31,394 nucleotides of DNA, taken from contig FLMG01002478.1 of the NCBI GenBank assembly GCA_900088475.1, positions 7,075-38,468 on the forward strand, written 5' to 3'. Both the position numbers and the translations under genes were made by a program. Below are positions 10,135-18,732 of this stretch, one piece after another. The DNA is from Hyphochytrium catenoides. Taxonomy: Eukaryota; Sar; Hyphochytriomycetes; Hyphochytriales; Hyphochytriaceae. Numbering within the stretch: the first letter of the stretch is position 1; each line of letters starts with the position of its first letter. The notes beneath the pieces were generated by a model. The model worked only from the letters and a program-made list of their open reading frames with translations, was not told the DNA's origin and searched no databases.

Positions 10135-10485
10135 GACGAGCGCGAGCGCGAGCACGAGGGAGAGAGAGGAGGGGAAGAGAGTGAGGGACAGGAGCGCAGA
10201 GAGAGAGAGGATTCCGAGAAGAGGGAGGGGACAGAGAGAGAAAGAAGAGACCAGAAAGGAAAGAAAGAGAGAAAGAGAGAGAGTTGAGGAGGAGAGTTAC
10301 AGAGGAAAAGCAAGAGAGAAAGAGAAAGAGAGAGAAAGCGAAAGAGTAAGAGAGAGAGAGAATGTGAGAGAGAGAGTGAGAGAGCGAGAGAGAGAGTGAG
10401 AGAGAGAGAGGGAGAGAGAGGGAGAGAAAGAGTGAGAGAGAGAGAGAGAGTACGAGAGAGAGAGAATGAGAGAGAGTGCGTGAGA

Positions 10486-10521
<36 letters not shown>

Positions 10522-10548
10522 CGAGAGAGAGAGTAGCGAGAGAGACAG
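10135..10548. repeat. long (GA)n-rich repeat upstream of the phosphatase gene
   Basis: About 410 bp of GA-rich sequence on the + strand, with GAAA, GTGA and GCGA interruptions and a nearly pure core near 10480-10520. It lies upstream of the start codon of the - strand phosphatase gene and so could be in its promoter or 5' leader. Open frames here (Arg/Glu-rich on +, Ser/Leu-rich on -) are repeat artefacts. Confidence 0.95.
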
Positions 10549-10751
10549 AGCAGTACCTGCACTAGCAACGTCGGTCGCTCATAACTCGCACCTTTCTCGG
10601 CTAAGGATCAGGTATATGTACTCAGGCCACAATGAAAGGAAGCTATTGGGGCGGTTAAGGATTGACTAATAAGGCTGACCCTACTCCAAAACACAAGGGG
10701 AGGAGGAAGGAGGAGCCCGGCCAACTGGAAATGTGACCAGTAGAATCTGAG

Positions 10752-11033
10752 ATGAAAAAACCTAAACCGAGCCAATTTATGATTACCACTATCTCTGATT
10801 ACTTTACTGATTCTATGACCTTTCGACTCACCTTCTCAGCAGCTTGTTGGGCAGTGCATTTCAAGCTTTCAAAGGCGTTGTCAGAGAAGCACCGCCGGTT
10901 TGCGGCAGGTGGACTTACAAGCCTGTCTTGTTACCTTCTGGCTGCTCTTCTTCTCCAGTTTGTCATGTTCCAAGTGTTTGATCGGTACTGCTCGTCCATC
11001 GAAGTGCCCTTGAGGAGGCAGCAGAACGGATGA
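10752..11033 (+). CDS. possible small membrane protein
   Basis: An intact ATG-to-TGA frame of 93 aa. The N-terminus is Lys/Pro-rich, residues 24-38 are moderately hydrophobic, and residues 53-75 form a clear hydrophobic helix (ending L-L-L-Q-F-V-M-F), followed by a polar Arg/Gln-rich tail. Composition is protein-like and not repeat-derived. It resembles small organelle membrane proteins in layout, but I recognise no family. It could be one exon of a larger gene. Confidence 0.4.
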   Translation: MKKPKPSQFMITTISDYFTDSMTFRLTFSAACWAVHFKLSKALSEKHRRFAAGGLTSLSCYLLAALLLQFVMFQVFDRYCSSIEVPLRRQQNG

Positions 11034-11549
11034 TGGTGGGAGAAGTCAGTAGATAGGCGTTGTACAAGCTCTCACTCGTCACATCTAGGAAACACCAGAT
11101 AGACCTCTACTCCTAAAGTGAGAAGGACGGGACTCGTTACGTTCTTGTATGTGCTGAGGGACAAGCTTCTTTGAAGGAAGAGGCGATTCTCCTCATGTAC
11201 CCTTTGACTATCCACTCTCCGTCAGTACTCCTCCTCAGTCCGGAGCTCACCTTGAAGCTACGCATGGATGGATAGTGCAACACTGAATGATGGACTTTCA
11301 AACTGAGGCCCATATACGACCATACTGCTCCGACGACTGAGACACGGCCACCAGCTGATATCAGCAGAGTCATAGATATTATCAAACATGGTGGTTCTCT
11401 GTTTGATTGAATACTGACTAACTTATTCGTTCCTAGTAGGGCAGAAGATGATAGGCGTAGAGAATGTAGTAGTTTGCGGGGAGTTGGTGAGTCTTCTGTC
11501 TGGCGTGCTGCGTCCTCCTCCTACTCTATGCAGCTATGGAAGAGCATCC
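11034..11549. other. gap with a weak small-gene candidate on the - strand
   Basis: On the - strand an ATG at 11373 opens 78 codons to a stop at 11137, with a possible donor (AAG|gtgagc) in the middle. A second overlapping - strand frame also reads like protein for about 40 residues. On the + strand an ATG at 11448 is followed after 13 codons by a donor (TTG|gtgagt). None has a recognisable domain, so no gene is called. Confidence 0.3.
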
Positions 11550-12585
11550 TCAGGTGATATATTGGCGCTTTCCACCAACCATAATATATCTGCCACCTCT
11601 CGCACCAATCCGCACGACATAGTCTCGCCCTTGGTAACGGTGCGTCTCTTTTGGTGGGCTCCGGCTGGTCGACGAAGAGCTTGTTGTCGATGAGGCAGAT
11701 GAAGTGATGGAGATGCTCCTGATGTGGGTCGTAGAAGAGCTACTTGGTTGAGCAGTAGCCTTTGGGGGCCGTTCCACCGAAGAAGGCGGCATAATCACAA
11801 GCTGCTGAGGCTTAGGGGGAGGAGGAGGGGACGGGGGACTTCTCTCTGCTGCTGGCGTCGTCATCACCACTATTTGCTGGTGATGATGAAATTGTTGAAG
11901 CTCCGGGTAGCCGGAGGACGGACCTGGGAAAGAGGGAAGAGTGGGTGCCATGATCGTCGGAGCACTCATGACCCCACCGGCAACTAGGCCATTTGATTGG
12001 ACCCTATTGGCCATTCGTTGCTCTACAGCGTCTCCTAATGAGATATAGCGATTAAAGTCCTCAGCTGCGAAGTAGCGGGCCTGCATGTTGTTTACGGCTG
12101 GCGAGAGAAGTCTCTCGTACAAGTGAGTCAGAAGCTCCACTCCTATTGCGCTGAAACTATCTTCAATAAGCTGCATCTGTTGCAGGTCAGTCAGTGAGGC
12201 CCATGCTTGTCCTCGTTGCCGCTGCGCTCTCTCAATGCAGCGCATGGTGACCGTCACTAACGAGACATCTTCTTCTCGAATCCCTAAAGATCGAAGCCGT
12301 TGCCAAGCTATCTCACCTCCAATCCTAGTGTTGATACCTTTGCCAGTCTGTTGCGTGATGGTGCAGCGAAGCTGTTGGGACTCTCCGGTAGTCCCAGGTC
12401 CCGCCTGAGGAATAAACGTAAGCGAATGTGCTTGTTGTTGAAGAGGGAAGTCAAGCACAGAAAGCCCATGTATTGAATGATGAAGTGCGGCCAATGACTG
12501 GCAATAATCCTTCCCACACACTGATACTGACCGCTATGAGGCTTGGACAGCTGCTCTTTCCACATATTGTGCAAGTACCCGCCAT
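11550..12585 (-). CDS. Pro/Ser-rich protein with PBCV basic adaptor-like C-terminus
   Basis: Two-exon model: exon 1 12585-12532 (18 codons, containing C-T-I-C-G-K-S-S-C, a possible zinc site) and exon 2 12404-11550, joined in phase 0 across a 127-nt intron with donor GCG|gtcagt and acceptor ttattcctcag; 302 aa. The longer single-exon frame has no ATG, which favours the spliced start. The first half is a charged, probably helical region (through about residue 170). The middle is rich in Pro, Ser, His and Gln, with a polyproline run and Ser/Thr stretches. The last ~22 residues (Y-V-V-R-I-G-A-R-G-G-R-Y-I-M-V, then G-G-K-R-Q-Y-I) match the remembered pattern of the small basic adaptor domain of chloroviruses (G-x-R-G-G-x-Y-x-x-x-x-G-K-x-x-Y). 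Function is unknown. Confidence 0.6.
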
Positions 12586-12799
12586 GCAAGCTAACATCAT
12601 TGGTTCCCCGTGAATAGCTTTAGGTAAGGATTGCTGACAAAGTCAACACGACGCGCACTGCTTCCCCGCCAGTACTTCCGTTGCGGACGCCTCCAGATTC
12701 ACTGCTGCAACCAGGATAGTGTTGACGTCGCTCCTGGTCTCTATCCTCGCCCAGAAACAACGATAATGAATAAATTTATTTGACAGTCTTCGAAGACAG

Positions 12800-13266
12800 G
12801 TTAATGGATCTTATCAAGATGCAGTTATAGCAAAGGTGTTGCCGCTGGAAGCTCCTCAGTTCTTGTCCCATTTAAAGCTCCAGCAACAAGGGCGGCACAT
12901 CATCATCAAAGGTAATGAAAAGGAGATCTGCAGGGGCTAATGGCCGATGGTGGGGCAGGAACCTCGGCAGCCATATTATAATGACCACGACGACGCGAAG
13001 GAAGCCTCATGTTTATAGTAGTAGGTCTCCAAGCTAACTGACTCTCCAAAAAGAAATCATTCCTTCTGCCCCCACAGGTCACTTCCTTGCTGCAAAATTA
13101 GACCAGGTAAGCGCACCCCACAGAAGGACCGTACACTTATGTTGCGCAATCCTTGGATGAGTGATGGGACGGCAAATCCACGAGGAAAGAGGAAATCAAG
13201 CAGCAGATCTCGGTGCGATCAATCCTGTCCAAAGGTGAGCCGAACAACAGAACTGGTGAGAGATGA
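12800..13266 (+). CDS. possible three-exon gene fragment, unknown function
   Basis: Three splice-flanked open segments join in phase: 12800-12911 (donor AAAG|gtaatg), 13078-13106 (acceptor cttctgcccccacag, donor CAG|gtaagc) and 13207-13266 (acceptor aagcagcag, ends TGA). The joined product includes L-P-L-E-A-P-Q-F-L-S and H-I-I-I-K-G-H-F-L and reads like globular protein, but I recognise no family. No start codon or upstream exon is secure, and a competing open segment exists on the - strand at about 12840-12930. Treat as tentative. Confidence 0.25.
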
Positions 13267-14592
13267 TAGTGGGTCCATGCATTTCTTCATCCTCCAACAA
13301 TCATCGCTAGGGCTACACAGCAGCCATTAACGGAGGAGGCCTAGTTCCTCTTCGTTTCATCAATAATAATGGATGATAAGCCCTCCTCCTCCTTTACCTC
13401 TTCTACTACTGGGAAGTCTTGAGCATCGTCACCATCACTATCATCCATAGAAGCAACACCCTGTTAGAGAGACTCTAAGATACCTTTCAGCGCAAGAGGA
13501 CGCCCAGGATGATGATGATGACTGCTTACTACGGACAGAGCGACGAGGAGGAGGAGACCACCAGCACAGAAGCAAGAAGTGCCCTTCCCTTCCCTTCCCT
13601 ATCAATCGCCACAATGAGAACCCTCCAAACATCATCCAGAACCTCCCACCATCAACCATTCATAATAAGTACGGAATCATTCCGAAAAGACTCCAATCCC
13701 GGTAATGTAGATCAAGGATAGGTCAGGGATAAGACAGATCTGGGTGAAGAGAATGTAACGCCTCTGTCGTCGTGTATAGCTAACGGACAGTGGGATCTTA
13801 GACTTAGAAAGGGGCGGATGATGAGTGAGAGACAGGCAGCAGGACCTTCGTGCTGCTTGCAGAGAGTGATCCACCGTCGTCGAGTCATTCCACCCGTCGC
13901 CGCTTCTCTTCCTTCTTCTGTTGCCGATGGTCTTCAGTCTTCTTCGGACTGCAAGGATAAAGGAGTGATGCCTGATGATGAGAGGGCGGCAGGAACTCAT
14001 CATTATCTTTTTTATTGATGGCTGTATGAGTCCTGAGGCCTCCAGCCAGTGAGCTACATTGACACCGGCCCCTTGGGGAGCCCTGCCGCTTTGTCTCCCA
14101 CTGCCCGTGCTCTGAAGGGAGGCACTGGTGCTGGCGTTGGGTCATCATCATGCGCTAAGCTAGGCAGCAACTATTTATAAGACCTTGATTGTTGTCTAAC
14201 AACAATGAGGAAGGGATACCGGACAAAGAAGCAAGCTGCAAGAGTGCGTGCTAAATGGAAAAAGGAGGAGGAAGAGTCGGGACAGGCAGGATAGGAAAAG
14301 TGGAGGAAGAACGTCGCATAATAGGAAAGGAAGGCTTGGTTGAAAGGAGAACTTTATGATGACATGTTGCTCATTGATGATGACCATCTTTCTCCTGATC
14401 TCCTCCATAGTTGATCAAACCTTGCCCCCCAGTGATTCTTCTAGAGCTACCTAGCTAAACTACTAAGTCGCTAAACTTACTAGCTATCACTACGAACTAC
14501 TTCTTCCTATGTCCAGTTCTACGTTGAACGTGCACCACACGCAAAGAAGATAGAAGTAGAAGGGCGAGAGTGAGAAAGACTTTAGAAGAAAC
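13267..14592. other. unresolved low-complexity stretch
   Basis: TCC/GGA, GATGAT and CCCTT short repeats leave several frames open on both strands. Noted but not called: a - strand acidic segment that would end at about 13341 (D-D-S-D-G-D-D-A-Q-D-F); a + strand segment 13450-13698 rich in Asp then Asn/Pro; a - strand frame 14151-13885; a basic 29-residue + frame from about 14204; and an acidic + frame ending near 14412. None has a domain or an unambiguous splice chain. Confidence 0.4.
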
Positions 14593-15801
14593 ATGAAAGA
14601 AGAAAGGCTTTCAGGAGCCTCGGTCCCTGTGTCTAGCGAAGAAGTTCAGAGCGCCATCAGAACTTCCATCTGCAAAGCTGAACGCAGAAGACCAGCACGG
14701 TCTCGCACAGAAGAGACGGTGCAACAAGAGGGACTCCAGTACAGAAGAGTCCGAACGCACGCCAGCACTAGCTTGCGGTGCCGCAGAACCACGAAGTCCA
14801 AGGTGTACCGTTTAGAGCCGGCCCGTTCAACGTCCCGACAGCGGTCTCTCACGTAGGCGAATGGCAGGCACAGAGGAGCCCTAGGAAGGAACACTCTAGC
14901 GCAGTAAGCCGAAGTGCAGATTGTGTGGAAAATATGATGAGGTTACGGCGAGCACAGCCATTGCACATCCCATTGCTAGGCTGTTGGTTGTAGCATTTCC
15001 TTCCTTTTCATCGATACGTTGGGGATGTTCCATCAAGCCAAAAGGTCACGTCCGTTATCAGAGTGGTGGTGGTCCACACTCGATATCTTGATAACATCTT
15101 TTTGCATATTTAGCTGGTAGGAGTAGTCTAGACCTTGCACGTTCTGCATAGCAATGGGATGTGCAAGTGCCGCGCTTGCCGCGCACTAATCTGTAATCTC
15201 ACTTCACATTGTCCAGACAATCTGCACTTCGGCTTACTGCGCTAGAATGCTCTTTCTTCTTAGGCTTCCTCTGTGTCTACCAGTAGCCTACGCAGAGAGA
15301 CAAGTGTCAGGAAGTTATTCCGGCAGGCGCTAAGCGCTACGTATGCAGAACATGCAAGGTCTAGACTATTCCTATCAGCTAAATATGCAAAGAGTATCAT
15401 CACCTGATAACAGACGTGACCTTTGGCATGATGGGAACATTCCCAAGGTATCGACGCAAAGAAGGAAATACATGCTCCCCTGCTCAAGCGCTTACCGTTG
15501 GAGAAAGCCGACAGGAGAGAGCATAGGGACAGACTGAATGCTATGTACTCAAGTCCAGGAGGCGGACAAGGCTCCAATAAACAAACGCGACCCCCGGTGG
15601 GCAGATCCAAGCGGACACCGTCTGGCAGCAGGAAGAGGGCACTACACCTGCTGGTCCCAAGAATTCCCCGACCAAAAAGAGAGGAGAGTTCCAGGGGCGT
15701 TGCTATAACAGTAGCAGCCCGGTCACAGAGCGAGAGATTGCAAGGCGCCTCCCAGTGGTGACAAAAGGAGGAAGAAGCCGCACGCCAACAGCGCTGCGGA
15801 G
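14593..15801 (+). mobile_element. decayed Copia-type gag region carrying an inverted self-copy
   Basis: This lies directly upstream of the Copia protease fragment and is probably its gag. It is broken by stops and frame changes. Near 15706-15740 a decayed zinc knuckle can be read (C-Y-N, then T-E-R, then D-C-K-A-P in another frame). Positions 14980-15341 are an inverted copy of sequence flanking that point: the reverse complement of 15220-15340 matches about 14815-14935, and the reverse complement of about 14985-15150 matches about 15342-15490. At the break the host sequence reads CCCATTGCTA (14970-14979) and resumes ATGCAGAAC at 15342, as in the uninterrupted inverted copy. No LTR was found. 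Confidence 0.55.
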
Positions 15802-16137
15802 GTGGGTGGTGAAGAAGAACATCTGGCTTTCACCACCAAGACCGTTGCTAGTCAGGACCAGACCTCACACTGGATCATCGACAGTGGTGCCTCCTGCCAC
15901 GTGTGCTGGGGTAAGGATTGGTTGACTTCGTACAAGGGTATCAACCAGACGGTCCGGGTAGCAGACGAGCGGGAGGTGGCCGCATTGGGGATTGGCACTG
16001 TCACTCTCGTGCTCCGTGAGAAGGGCAGGAACCAGCAGATGGAGCTTCGTAAGGTCTTGTTGCCTGAGCTCAAGAAGAACTTGTTCGGCGTCTGCCGCAA
16101 CAGCCAGCAGCGGCATGAACTTCGACCTCTCCTCTAA
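15802..16137 (+). pseudogene. Copia aspartic protease fragment
   Basis: A frame of about 111 aa containing HWIIDSGASCHVC, the retropepsin active-site signature (D-S-G-A) of Ty1/Copia polyproteins, followed by the usual spacing to a Val-rich region (V-R-V-A-D) and a flap-like G-I-G-T-V segment. It ends in N-L-F-G-V-C, where intact elements continue N-L-(L/F)-S-V into the pre-integrase region. Frames change repeatedly after this point, so no full polyprotein is encoded. Confidence 0.8.
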
Positions 16138-16420
16138 CAGCTTCATTGTCCGGAAGAAGGAGGGCAAGAAGAAGGCCATGGAGACTGTGATGGGCAAGCG
16201 CCATGGTAATCTCTATTATCTCGAGTGCAAGCCTGACATTCAGCCATGGCGATAATAGAGATTACTATGGCAGATTGCACGGGAAAGCGGGTCTGCAGAT
16301 GTGACTCGGTGGCATGAGAAAATGGGACATCTGTGTCTGAGATACTTGAAGCAGCTCCCAACGCTGGTAGACGGTATCAGGAATATCGGGAATGCCAAGC
16401 GCATGTTATGTGAATGATGG
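16138..16420 (+). pseudogene. Copia pre-integrase region, broken
   Basis: A GAG-pre-integrase-like segment (K-R-H-G-N-L-Y-Y-L) runs to about 16252, where it is interrupted by a 20-bp inverted repeat. It then resumes as R-W-H-E-K-M-G-H-L at 16311-16340, the start of the integrase HHCC zinc-binding region. The partner Cys residues lie in a shifted frame downstream. Confidence 0.6.
16201..16270. repeat. 20-bp inverted repeat (hairpin)
   Basis: Arms 16201-16220 (CCATGGTAATCTCTATTATC) and 16251-16270 are reverse complements with one mismatch, separated by 30 nt. The right arm falls where the Copia coding homology breaks, which suggests it arose by a local templated event rather than being an ancestral part of the element. 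Confidence 0.85.
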
Positions 16421-17080
16421 TTGCGCACTTGCCAAGTCGAGTCTGATAGGCAGTCATCTCAGACAGGTCACACAAGGTGTGACGAGGTACTGGGCATTGT
16501 GCATGCTGATCTTGTTGGGCCGTTTGAGACGCCATCGGCCGCGGGAGAGTGCTACTGTGTCCTCTACAGTGATGATGTGAGGCCTCAGCGAGCACTGGAG
16601 TGGGCTTCTTGCGCACAAAGGATGAAGCATTCCCAGACTTCAAGTCTAGCATTGAGCTGCAGACTGGCAAGAAGATCAAGAGTTTTGAAGACTGACGGAG
16701 GAGGAGAATTTACTTCCAAGTTCAAGGAGTTTCTTGCCAAGCATGGCATTCAACACCAGGTCACGGCTCTGTACTCTCCACCGCAGAATGGACTTGCAGA
16801 GCGAAAGAACCGGGTCATTGTGGAGCCCGCCAGAGCGTTACTGCTACATGCTGGCCTTGGAGCCTTGTGGGTGGAGAGCAGTAAGAGCTGCCGTCTACTT
16901 GAGAGGAAATCGGACCCCTACTGCCGTCGTGAAGCAGAGGTGACACCCATTGAGTTTCTGACCGGGAAGAAGCCAAAACTCTGTCATTTACGTACCTTTG
17001 GCTGTGAAGCGCTTGTGCACATTCCCGACGAGAAAAGGAAAGGCAAGCTTGGCCCCAGACTGTGCCAATGGTACTGTTAG
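16421..17080 (+). pseudogene. Copia integrase core, frameshifted
   Basis: Integrase catalytic core of a Ty1/Copia element. The three acidic positions can be read: Asp in V-H-A-D-L-V-G-P-F, Asp in K-T-D-G-G-G-E-F, and Glu in N-G-L-A-E-R-K-N-R. Between the first two, the true coding frame (F-L-R-T-K-D-E-A-F) is shifted relative to the open one at about 16575-16685, so at least two frameshifts break the gene. It continues through the conserved L-R-T-F-G-C-E-A and ends at a TAG after the position where intact copies read into V-L-L-G-Y. Confidence 0.8.
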
Positions 17081-17600
17081 GCCATTATACCGCCTCTAAG
17101 GCTTATTGTCGTCTAGCGGATCCTGCTTCAGGTTACCGGAAGACAGTGATCTCCAGCAATGTACGTTCCAATGAGGATGGCGTCCTTGTAAATCACAGGC
17201 TCGTCGCCGTCAATTATGTCGCTTATAGAGAACAAGACTTGTGAGCTGGCGCAGCTGCCCAAAGGTAGAAAAAGTATCACTTGGAAGTGGCTTTTCAGGG
17301 TAAAGAGAAACAAGCATGGTAACCTTCAACGGTACAAGGCCAGGCTGGTAGCTAGAGGATTCACGCAACGTGTGGGAGCTGATTATGAAGAAAGCTTCAG
17401 CCCAGTGGTCAAGTTTGCAACGATTTGGCTAGTGCTCGCTCTGGCAACTAAAAGCAGATGAAGATGTTCAAGATGGATGTCAAGACTGCCTTTCTGAATG
17501 GAGGTGCTAGAAAAGGAGCTTTACATGAGGCAGCTGGTGGTCTACGTGGAGCTGGGAGGAGAGGAAGATCTAATCTGGTATGCGGATCTCTGCCTCTAGA
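17081..17600 (+). pseudogene. Copia reverse transcriptase, N-terminal fragment
   Basis: The start of the Copia RT domain is readable in pieces: [17 protein letters not shown], then [22 protein letters not shown], and after a frameshift near 17455 M-D-V-K-T-A-F-L-N-G. A further shift follows (E-K-E-L-Y-M), then a stop at about 17598. The catalytic F-V-D-D box, thumb and RNase H are absent, so the element is truncated here. Confidence 0.8.
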
Positions 17601-17615
17601 AAAAGGAAGGAGAAG

Positions 17616-18172
17616 ACAGTACCATTGACACACTCTTGGGGCCGAGCTTACCTTTCCTTTTCTCGTCGGGAATGTGCACAAGCGCTTCACAGCCAAAGGT
17701 ACGTAAATGACACAGATTTGGCTTCTTCCCGGTCAGAAACTCAATGGGTGTCACCTCTGCTTCACGACGGCAGTAGGGGTCCGATTTCTTCTCAAGTAGA
17801 CGGCAGCTCTTACTGCTCTCCACCCACGAGGCTCCAAGGCCAGCATGTAGCAGTAACGCTCTGGCGGGCTCCACAATGACCCGGTTCTTTCGCTCTGCAA
17901 GTCCATTCTGCGGTGTAGAGTACAGAGCCGTGACCTGGAGCTGAATGCCATGCTTGGCAAGGAAATCCTTGAACTTGTTGGTAGTAAACTCTACGCCTCC
18001 GTCACATTAGTTCTCAAAGATCTTGATCTTCTTGCCGGTCTGCAGCTCAATGCAATGCTGGACTTGAAGGTTTTGAAGTCTGGGAATGCTTCATCCCTTT
18101 GTGCGCAAGGAAGGCCAAAGGCCTACCCCGACGATCGCTGAAGAGGCCTCATCGCTGTGAGGAGTAGCAGAT
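17616..18172 (-). mobile_element. inverted Copia integrase fragment
   Basis: A second integrase-core copy on the opposite strand, nearly identical over its last ~350 bp to 16730-17076 and more diverged toward its other end (matching to about 16550). It begins at the same CAATGGTACTGT sequence where the + copy changes frame. The copy also carries a stop in the region before K-T-D-G and encodes no intact protein. With the + copy it forms inverted arms of about 500 bp around a ~540-bp spacer. Confidence 0.85.
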
Positions 18173-18732
18173 GTTGCAGGACTGGACCTGGGTCACTTTT
18201 TTGCAATAAGGATGGTCAGCCAGAGGCCGTTGAACGGCTCTATTAATAGCTCAAACTAGCAGATGAGCTGTGTCGTTGAAAGGGTTTCCTACCGACGATG
18301 ATGTCTCAAGGAGTTGACCAAAACTCCTGGTGAGAAGGTTTGCTGCTTCTTGCTGCTCGGCCAAGGATTCTTTTTGCATCACAGTGTTCTAATAAACAGC
18401 ATGACGAATCCTCGCCAGTTGGCCGCCTCTCGTGCCCGTCACGCCAGGACGTATGCTTGGATCCGACGGTAACAAGAAGAAAATGAGTCTTCTTCCATCT
18501 TCGTTGGCTCCTCCTTCTTCCTGCGCTGCCATCAGGCGCAGCGAGTTTCATCAAGAAGCAGAGGGAAGGCACAATGAGAACAGAACCAGCTACATTCTGC
18601 CTCCATAATCCAGGAACAGCTTTAGCTGAAGAGAGGTTGACTTGCTACTTCGAGTCTACTGACATAGTAGTACAAGAGAAATAGGCTTTTCTAGGAGCTG
18701 AGGAAAAATACTCCGCTCTTCTGGCAACAGCA
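18173..18732. other. stretch between the Copia remnant and the paraoxonase gene
   Basis: On the - strand two overlapping frames (within 18306-18560) read partly like protein, for example a segment with K-E-S-L-A-E-Q-Q-E-A-A-N-L-L, but they need an unsupported splice to avoid a stop. They may be a remnant of Copia gag from the inverted copy or a small unrelated gene. 18580-18732 is probably the promoter of the paraoxonase gene. Confidence 0.35.

Noticed and set aside
9506-10568. Open frames of 297 and 153 codons across the GA tract
   Set aside because: The first is antisense to the PH-FYVE exon and then reads the GA repeat; the second is the CT strand of the same repeat.
12800-13200. Weak likeness of R-N-P-W and upstream G-H to a calpain active-site region
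   Set aside because: No catalytic Cys segment or downstream calpain sequence exists, and the reading needs a 17-nt intron.
14593-18172. LTRs for the Copia element
   Set aside because: No direct repeats with TG...CA ends were found at either side; the element appears truncated at the RT domain.
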